Shown here piece after piece: positions 55,904 to 64,000 of a stretch of DNA of 64,000 nucleotides. Both the position numbers and the translations under genes were made by a program. This DNA comes from Clitoria ternatea (lineage: Eukaryota; Streptophyta; Magnoliopsida; Fabales; Fabaceae). The first letter of the stretch is position 1; the number at the start of each line of letters is the position of its first letter. Below the pieces are notes generated by a model, which saw nothing but the letters and a program-made list of their open reading frames with translations, had not been told where the DNA came from and did not search any database. The stretch is from NCBI GenBank assembly GCA_037962975.1, contig CM075670.1, positions 85,377,501 through 85,441,500 on the forward strand, given 5' to 3'.

Positions 55904-58900
55904 TCTGTGTTTGTTTCAGTTTCAAATTCCCCCTCAGTTTCAGTGTCACTGTGGTTATCTGTTTGAACAAGTTCATCAGTATCCAAATCAGCCCTAGACC
56001 GTTTTGATCGAGAGACAAGGTCTTTGTCAATGTGTTCACCCCCCGTAGTGGCGAGTGTCTCATCCATTATGACTGGATCAATGTTGAACAACAAATTGGC
56101 ATCGTTGAGCTCATGTGGTGCAAGCTGATAAGCGTCATCGACCTCCTCGGAGACATTGTAAGTGATCTGACTTCGGGCCTTGGCCTTGATTACTGCATAC
56201 CAGTCCCGATGTCCTCCCGGGAAGTCAGTGTAATAAACCTGCTCAGCTTGTTGGGCAAAAATGAAGGGATCAAACCCTTTATATCTACCATTCTTCTTGA
56301 CCTCAACTAAGCCGTAGTTGTTGTCAACCTTTGTTCCAACACCGATTGTATTATCGAACCAATCACATTTGAATAGAATAATATCTCTTCTTAGTCGTCC
56401 AGAGAACGAAACTTCAACAATCTCCGTCAGCACTCCATAAAAGTCTTCTTCCAACTGTCCGGCGGTGCCTTTAACACAAACCCCGTAGTTATGGGTGCGC
56501 ATCCCTTCACTCCATTGAAGAATATTAAACTTGTAGCCATTTACGTAGTAAATAGGCCATTTTTTAACAGTTTTCACCGGCCCCTAAGAAAGGGCTTGGA
56601 GTAAAGAATCTTCAATATGGTTGTTTGGGTCTTGTATCTATGTACAACATAACAAGTAGGTCATCGTTAGATATCGGGAGTTAGAAGCAAAGATAAAAAA
56701 TGCTTGGTAAACGGGTCTTACGTGTTGCGCGAACCAACCAACGAACTTGGATGACACCTCACTATGAATTTGGTCATCAATTAAATCATTTTGCTCAAGT
56801 TTTAGCATATCTGTGTATAAGCTATTCAAAGGAAACAAATTTAGATACTATAAAAGCTACATTTAGAATGTAACATATAACTTCTATGACTTACTCAATA
56901 AAGGGTTCCACTTCTGGGCAATTTAGAAGAATGTACAAGTGAGCCGCCTTTCGATCTTTCTCATCAATGTAACATTTTGTGAGCTTGCCCCCCGGGTGAC
57001 CAGGATAGTTGAAAATCGATGTTTGTTCATCAAACCCTGTGCGCCTGGCTACCCTAAGATTGCGGGGAATTCTACTCATTCTAGTTTCTATCTCCGTCGG
57101 AAAATAGAAAAAAGCAAAGGTTGTCATATCTTCGACTAAGTATGCCTCACAAATTGATGCTTCAACGCAGGCTTTGTTCGACACTTTATCTTTTAAGGAG
57201 CGTAAGAATCTTCAACATCATTAACAAGATAGTGTTAAGTTAGAAAATACTATTATAAGAAGTGTTTGCAAGGAAATTAAAGAGTTCTGGCATTCACCTT
57301 TCGAATGGATACATCCAACGATACTGCACCGGGCCACCAACCAAGGCCTCGTACGGTAGATGGATAGGCAAATGCTCCATCGAGTCAAAAAAACTTGGTG
57401 GGAAAATCTGCTCCAACTTACAAATCAATACCGGGATAGTTTCTTCCATCTTCACAAGTTTCTCCACAGTCAACGAAGTAGCCGTCAACTCCTTAAAGAA
57501 GTGACTCAACTCCACCAACGGTTTCCAAATAGGCTTCGGTAAGGCATGAAACGCGTACGGGAGTAGTTGTTGCATAAACACATGGCAATCATGACTTTTC
57601 ATGCCAAACACCCTGCCCTCCTTCACGTTAACACATCTACTTAAGTTAGAAGCGAATCCGTCAGGCAGGGTCAACCCATTCATCCAAATACACACAGCAA
57701 TCTGTTGTGGTCTAGTTAAAGCATATTTTGCATGGGGTTTAAACATTCTTCCACGTCCCGCATCCCTCAACTCCAACTCCTTCCTAGAACACCAAATCGG
57801 AAGGTCTAGACGACTCTTCTCGTTGTCCTTTGTTCTCCCTTTGATGTCCATAACAGTGTCAAAAATATTCATGAAAACATTACGTTCAGTGTGCATGACA
57901 TCAATGTTGTGTCTTAACAACAAATCTTTCCAATATGGCAAATCCCATAAGACACTCTGCTTCACCCAGTGGTGTTCCTTACCGTAACCCGCAAACTCCT
58001 TAACACTCTTGTCCCAGATGTAAGGATACTCTTCGACCCTCTGCCAAACCCGTGCACCAGATAACCTACGGGGTGGAGGTTCATTAACAACCTTGTTCTT
58101 CTTAAAAATGGTTTTGTTTCTCCTAAACGGGTGATCCAACGGTAGAAACTTTCTATAACAGTCAAAGAAACTTGTCTTGCCACTAACAGGGAGTGATTCC
58201 CCCCCCGGTATGTTCCATGCATACAGGGCAAGCAAGCTTCCCAAACGTGGACCATCCAGAAAGCATACCATAGGCCGGGAAGTCGTTAATAGTCCACATC
58301 AAAATAGCACGCATCATAAAGTTATTCTTCAAAGACGCATCGTATGTCATTACCCCGACATCCCATAACCGTGATAACTCTTCAACCAACGGTTGCAAAA
58401 ACACGTCTATGTTCGCCTTTGGATTTTTGGGTCCTGGAACCAGTATAGATAGAAACATGACCTCCCTCTTCATACACATATCAGGAGGTAGATTGTATGG
58501 GGTCAGGATGACTGGCCAACAAGAGTAAGCTCTTCCGTATTGACCGAACGGGTTAAACCCATCAGTACATAAGCCAAGTTTTACATTGCGCGGCTCACCA
58601 GAAAAGTCCGGATATAGCTCATCCAAACACTTCCATGCTTTCCCGTCGGAAGGATGGCAAAGAAACCCCTCTTGTGTTCGGTTCAGAGCATACCAACGCA
58701 CGTGTTTTGCCGTAGACAATGAGGCATACAGGCATTGAAGACGCGGTGTTATAGGGAAGTACCACATTTTCTTCCTGGCCGTCCGGGTTACCTTCCCTCT
58801 CCTTTTAACAGTTTTGTAGCGTTCCTCATTACAATGCAGACATTTTGTGACACTCTTATCTGCAAACTCATTTCTAAACAGCATACATCCACCAACACAA

Positions 58901-59600
58901 CACTCTATCTTCACACAACCCAACCCCAAGTTTGCCACTTGTTTCTTAGCATGGTACAGGTTTGCTGGCATTCTATGATTACTAGGCATAGTGGAACCCA
59001 TCAGATTGACCATCCTATTAAAACAACCTCCAGAAAGATTATAATCTGCCTTTAGGCTTAAAGCAGCTAGGGAGGCGGATAACTCAGTGTAACTGTTGCA
59101 CCCGTCCCACAATGGAGTCTGAGCCGCCGCTAACAAATCATAAAATCTCTTCACCTCCGGATTAGGATCCTCCTCTACATTGTCAGAGTCTCCATGACCT
59201 GCTTGGTCATTATGTTCCAGCATACGCCCGGTGGAGGGTCCAACATGATCCATCACCATTTGTTCTATGTTGTTGTACGTATCCCTGTTTCCTCCAACCT
59301 CATAGTAAGACTGTTGCACAGTTACGTCTGATGGTCTACGCGATAACTGCTCACCATGGTTGTACCAGCAGTGGTATGTTTCCATGAACCCTATCTCAGT
59401 TAGGTGGCACATGACATCATTCGCGTATTCAAAACTCATGCATTTGCACCTTGAGCACGGATAACGAATCTTCTGAGTTGCTTTAAATCTAGGCGTGTTT
59501 GCCGTAGCGAACGGAATAAACTCCAATAGCCCCACCATAAACTCCTCAGTCACTCACCGACTGCGATCTAGTCGGTTGTACATCCATCATCGATTTTCTG
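55904..59600 (-). pseudogene. TnpD-like CACTA transposase (Transposase_21)
   Basis: Order on the minus strand: transposase-associated N-terminal domain (from about 59600, with WMYNRLD), Transposase_21 (about 59150-57900, with KLGLCTDGFNPFGQYG, YNLPPDMCMK, GKLACPVCMEHTGG), DUF4218 (about 57700-56895) and DUF4216 (56583-55904, with YYVNGYKF and VLFKCDWFD-like sequence). Exon borders with GT-AG introns are at 57298/57209, 56895/56821 and 56722/56583. Defects: two in-frame TGA codons near the start (about 59592 and 59556) and a one-base shift at a run of eight C (58199-58206). The open pieces are 59553-58183 and 58271-57298. It cannot make an intact transposase. Confidence 0.9.
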
Positions 59601-60299
59601 GTACCTCCATTTATGATATCTAACAAGCACGATTTCTGTTACTTTACATTTTTAAATTTTTATTTAACTATCGGTTGTGAATCACTCTATCTTTTTGATG
59701 TTGCAAATTGGTGGGGCCCTATCCCATTCGGGATGAATATGCAACCATCCGTAACCCATCCCATAATTGTATGTGGTCTATCTTGTGTCGTTGACGTTCA
59801 TTTGAAATTTCGGCAGCATTTCGCATTGGTCCCCGAGTACACAGAGATACGTACGGTATGAAACACCACACGCAGACATGCACCCTGGGGACAATACGAA
59901 ACACCATAACCGAAATTTCAAATGAACATTCATTCAAATTCTCAAGATAGACCACATACAACATTGATGGGTTACGCCCTACAGCTTACAAATTCATACC
60001 AAACTGTCCAACCGGGACAATTCAAGATCCAACACAACACGGTACATCAACCGGTTGTTTTGAAACTTGAACGGGAATCTAATGGGTACACACATGACTA
60101 AACCCTACATTATTAAAGTTGAGTTTCATTTTTTAAGTTCCCTAAGAAAGGGAGTTTGCCGAAATTTTGGCAGAGTCTCCCCTGTAAACTAGACATTTTC
60201 CAAATTTACAAATGGCCTGTTAAATATAGAAAACTTCCCAGTATAGATAAATAAACAATTCATACGCATTGTATATGATATTCAGAGTTATGAACACCA

Positions 60300-60530
60300 A
60301 ATCATGTTATCAATATATAAAATCAATGCCTAATGAGATGTACTCTCTACTAACAAACAACATTACACATGCATCGTAAATCATGTTATCAGCACACAAA
60401 ACCAATGCCTAATGAGCTCTGCTCTCCACTAACAAACAACATTACACATGCATAAAAAATCATGTTATCAGCACACAAAATCACTGCCTAATGAGCTCTG
60501 CTCTCCACTAACAAACAACAATCAACATAC
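60300..60530. repeat. Three-copy minisatellite of about 80 bp
   Basis: Copies at 60300-60378, 60379-60458 and 60459-60530 share AATCATGTTATCA, CAATGCCTAATGAGCTCTGC and TCCACTAACAAACAACATTA. It lies upstream of the transposase gene. Confidence 0.9.
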
Positions 60531-60849
60531 ATACACTTCAAAACATACAACACATATAGCCAGAAAGTTAGCGTTAGGGGATTACCGTCGAAAGAGAGAT
60601 AGCGATGGAGACAAAGCTGATGAGAGCCAAACACAGACCACGCGTAAAGTGTATTGGGCTGTATGATAAATTTGATTGTTAACAGTGTTAATCAAAGTTC
60701 CCAACATTCAACTGGTTTCCATAATGAGGTTTCTAAAGATGTAATAGATAATAATGTAATAACTTTTAGCTTTACAACTTACTAAAAAAGAGATAACTGA
60801 AAAACTGAATCCTAACTATCTTTAGGAAATTAACAATTTCTGTTCACAT

Positions 60850-62960
60850 CAATACCATATCTTATGTCCTAACTATCCGTGTTCAATTTTGTTAGTTTTA
60901 TGCATGAAAACCTGAATGAGCATAAGGGAAAACTTGACCCTAGAGGATGGAAGGCTGTATTTTTGGGTCACAAACCTATGACAAAGGGGTATGTGTTGCT
61001 AGATATGTTTACCCGAGAGGTTTTTGTATCCTGGGATGTCTATTTTATTGAAACAACTTTACCATTTAACAGTTCCACATCAGGCCACAAATTAACATTA
61101 TTCCTTTCACCAACTTATCAGTGTGTGGATCCTCACATGCCTGAGTCTGAAGGCATACTAACAATTTCAGATAATCCTCCTGGTTCATCTACCATTCCCA
61201 TCACCCTTAACCATTCTGATGAGGCAGCCCTATCACCATAAACTGCTACTATTAGAAAATCAACCAGACTCACCAAACCACCATCACACCTTATGGACTT
61301 TTATTGTCCCACACTAGAGGCCTCTCCTAGTTCTACTAGACATCCCATTTTAGCCAACCACACCTATAATAACCTTTATCCTGCTCATAAATCCTATACT
61401 CTATCCATGATTACTAATATTGAACCACAAACATACAGTGAGGCAGCTCAGAATCCAAGGTGGGTTAAGGCTATGAACACTGAACAAGAGGCATTAAACA
61501 AAAATGGGACCTGGCAGATTATGAATACTCCAATTGGAGTCAAAACCATTGGTCACAAGTGGCTTTTTAAGATCAAAAGACATGCTGATGGGTTTGTTAC
61601 AAGATACAAGGCCAGGCTAGTTACAAAAGTGTATACACAAGTAGAAGAAATTAACTACTTTGACACCCTTGCTCCTGTGGCAAAAATGATAACCAGTCGG
61701 GTCCTTCTTACTTTGGCAGCTGACATGACTGGCATTTACATCAATTAGATATAGACAATTCTTTCTTGTATTGGGATTTGGAAGAGGATATGTATATGGA
61801 AATTCCAGCTGGGGTTCATGCAACCTCTACTCAATCCCACAAGCTTGTCAAGTCTCTTTACGGCTTAAAGCAAGCTAGCAGAAAATGGTTTGAAAAGCTA
61901 ACCTCCATCTTAGCCTTTTATGGTTTCACCCTTGCTCAATCTGATCCCTCATTATTCTTGAAATTCAATGGCACTTCCTTCACTGCATTTACTGTGTATG
62001 TTGATGATGTCATCTTGGTAGGCAATGATCTCCAAGAATTCAGCACCATTAAGAAGGAGCTGCATTGTCTTTTTGGCATTAAAGGCCTTGGATCACTGAA
62101 GTACTTCCTTGGTCTTGAGATTGCTTAATCAAAGAAAGGTATTTTAGTTTGCCAAAGGAAATATTGTCTAGAGTTACTCTCTGATGCTGGTTTATTAGGC
62201 TACAAGTTTATTTCTACCCCGATGGACTCTACTCTCAACCTGCACATGGATTCTGGTGACTTGTATCATGATGTTGTAGGATACAGAAGATTAATAGGTA
62301 GGCTATTGTATTTGATCAGCACCAGACCTGAGATAACATTTGTTGTCCATCAATTGAGCCAATTCCTAAGTGCCCCTGGATCCAAGCATTATGCTGCAGC
62401 TTTGAGAATTACTAAATACTTGGAAGCCTCTCTAGGGAAAGGTTTATTTTTCTATACTTTTTCCTCTCTTCACTTGCAAGGGTACAGTGATGCTGATTAG
62501 GGAAGTTATCCCTTCACTAGAAGATCCATCAAAGGATATTGTTTCTTCCTTGGGAGTTCCTTGGTTAGTTAGAAATCCAAGAAGCAAAACACTATTTCCA
62601 AGTCTTCTTCTAAATCAGAGTACAGATCCCTTAGCAATGCTTCATGTGAGCTACAATGGCTAATTTATTTACTCAGAGATCTGCACATTCTTGCTCTAAA
62701 CTGCCTATTATTTTTTTGTGACAATAAGAGTGTTATTCATATTGCCTCCCTGTGTTTCATGAGCGTACCAAACATTTAGACATTGATTGCCACATTGTCT
62801 AAGAAACACTTCAACAAGGTCTCTTTAAGCTTTTGTCTATCTCTACCAAGGACCACTGACATCCTTACAAAAGCCTCTCGTCCAAAATTCTTTCATAGTC
62901 TTGCTTCCAAGCTTGGCATGGCAGATATCTTCTCCTCATTACCAGCTTGCGGGGGAGTCA
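60850..62960 (+). pseudogene. pol: 5'-truncated Ty1/copia pol (integrase C-terminus, reverse transcriptase, RNase H)
   Basis: Begins in the C-terminal part of integrase (KAVFLGHKPMTKGYVLLD, about 60950). The reverse transcriptase region (RVT_2) runs from about 61440 to 62130 with KTIGHKWLFKIK, KSLYGLKQASRKWF and the catalytic YVDDVILVGND (62000-62030). RNase H follows with GYSDAD (about 62482-62498) and KSSSKSEYRSL. Breaks: a stop at 61240, a frameshift near 61725, stops at 62126-62128 and 62498-62500, another near 62570 and one near 62778. Gag, protease and most of integrase are missing. The region ends in a PPT-like GCGGGGGAGTCA (62949-62960). Confidence 0.9.
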
Positions 62961-63100
62961 TAAGCTCCTCTATTACTTAGCCTTGTGTATATTAATTAGT
63001 TTTACGTGTAACTATTTTTACCGTTCTTTTCTTCTGTATATAAATCTTTGTGCCTGTGATATTTATTTCATTCAATGAATCATGAAATTAAAACGTACTT
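62949..63100 (+). repeat. PPT and probable start of the copia 3' LTR
   Basis: A purine tract is followed by sequence with a TATA-like TGTATATAAATC (63036-63047). No second LTR is present to fix the borders. Confidence 0.45.
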
Positions 63101-64000
63101 TATGTTTAGATAATTTAGATAAATAAAACATATTAAAACGTATTAAAACATACTTTAGGGTTATGAAAAAAAGATTATTTAGATAATTTGTTTTGTTTAA
63201 ACTGTATTAAAACGTACTTTATGTTTAAAACTATTAAAATAGATATAAGAATTATGAAATTTAAAATATGTGAAAGGTACGATAGAAAAATAATAAGAAT
63301 ATAATAAAAACAAATAGTTTTTTATAATCAAAATCTAGAAAAATTTAGATTCTAATTATAATTATTTTTTATAAAAATTAATTTAATAACTTATAATATA
63401 TATTTTTAAAAAAACCCAACTACGGAAATAAATAGTTTTTCTACAAACTAAGGAAAATAAATACTTATTCCCAAACATACACTTAGTGTTTTGTATTAGT
63501 TGCATAGTAATTTAATGTTCACATACATATTTATATCAATTATCATGAATAAAGGGGACAGTACTTTATCTTGTTCTAAGTGTCTGGTTAGCATTCAATT
63601 AGAAAAACAATGTTATGAAAGGAGAAAAATCTAAAAGTTAATATTGATTTTTCATGTTGTTTGAGATAATCAAAATTCCATTTAGCCGTTAGATTTGTTT
63701 TAGGTTGGTTAAATCTCAACTTTTAACCAAACACCCTTAAGTCATGCATGGTTAGTCGCTAAATCTTGACCATTCATGTTGGTTGTTTGGTCAAGATTAT
63801 CTTCTTTCATGCTCGCTTCTTAATTTTAATTCTCTAGCTGTGTAATGTTATATTTCCTCACTGCAAATACTGAATCATCCAAAACATCAAGACAACAGCT
63901 TAAAGCAATCTATGTCGCGCTTTTTTGACTCGTTTTCCACATTTTTCATTGAATTTAACTTATGCCCTCTCTTTTCTCACTTTGCTAAATATTAAATTTG
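63101..64000. other. No gene seen
   Basis: AT-rich sequence with a repeated ATTAAAACGTACTTTATGTTTA (63090 and 63208 areas, 20-bp core) and nothing else recognised. Confidence 0.5.

Larger units (their letters stand above)
53206..60660 (-). mobile_element. Large CACTA (En/Spm-type) element, 5' end truncated
   Basis: The 3' terminus reads CACTACTAAAAAATCACC from 53206, followed by 500 bp packed with CGTCGCTA/TAGCGACG subterminal repeats. TnpA-like and TnpD-like genes follow on the minus strand. The upstream side has a three-unit minisatellite (60300-60530) and a leader-like stretch with weak CGTCGAAAG/TAGCGATGG. No matching CACTA terminus or dense subterminal array is found before 60660, so the 5' end appears lost. 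The 3-bp flank at the intact end is ATG (53203-53205). Confidence 0.85.

Noticed and set aside
60660..60870. Missing 5' CACTA terminus of the large element
   Set aside because: ACTTACTAAAAAAG near 60787 resembles part of the terminus but lacks CACTA and any CGTCGCTA array.

Overview
The window is plant nuclear DNA, almost certainly from a legume; a phaseoloid genus is my guess from the look of the repeats and was not tested. It is dominated by nested transposable elements. Only one gene looks like an ordinary host gene: an intronless DUF2828/von Willebrand A-type gene at 44594-46537. No tRNA gene, CRISPR array or functional rRNA gene was recognised. One fossil of 5S rRNA sits inside a Cassandra-like element.

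Layout: (1) 1-7242, a minus-strand Ty1/copia Sirevirus-like element with one complete 2,032-bp LTR (5211-7242), the first 808 bp of the other, PBS, PPT and a gag ORF but no pol. (2) It sits inside element A, a plus-strand Athila-like Ty3/gypsy element: decayed pol 7243-9872, a long pyrimidine-rich spacer, a small downstream ORF, and a 3' LTR from 21778. (3) Element A is also split by a complete element at 13909-21451 with two 1,572-bp LTRs, 5-bp target duplication ATTGT, and gag-protease only (TR-GAG type). (4) 23.6-29.1 kb holds element B, a minus-strand Athila-like gag-protease remnant whose 5' LTR contains a solo Sirevirus LTR (27015-28485, target duplication CAACA). (5) 29.1-36.7 kb holds further LTR-like sequence, a Cassandra-type TRIM and unclassified repeats. 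(6) 36726-40367 is a small CACTA element carrying a spliced Ulp1-like protease gene. (7) 41.7-43.6 kb is an LTR-like segment related to the one at 29.1-31.2 kb, in opposite orientation. (8) The host gene follows. (9) 46.9-53.2 kb is LTR-like and unclassified DNA ending in a TATA box and a small acidic ORF. (10) 53206 to about 60660 is a CACTA element with TnpD-like and TnpA-like genes on the minus strand. (11) 60.8-63.1 kb is a 5'-truncated copia pol.

The most striking signal is not a gene. At least seven LTR-type segments carry clusters of short perfect or near-perfect inverted repeats (TAATCGATTA, GAATCGATTC, CACGCTTAAGCGTG, TTCGCTCAAGCGAA, TGACGCGTAGCGTCA, CGCCTAGGCG, GACACACGTGTGTC, AGCGTATGTACGCT). 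In every one the motifs come as pairs with nearly fixed centre-to-centre spacing (17-22 bp, 30 bp in one), while the DNA between the two members is not conserved. Most arrays lie just upstream of the LTR TATA box. A second signal is a 7-bp-stem, AGGA-loop hairpin just before the polypurine tract of two different Ty3 elements, with one compensatory base-pair change.

The elements appear to interact only as layered insertions. The LTR pairs differ by roughly 1 percent (Sirevirus-like) and under 2 percent (TR-GAG type) by eye, so these insertions are younger than their host element A. Coding regions of A, B and the large CACTA are broken mostly by C-to-T or G-to-A type stop codons, as expected for methylated, silenced DNA.
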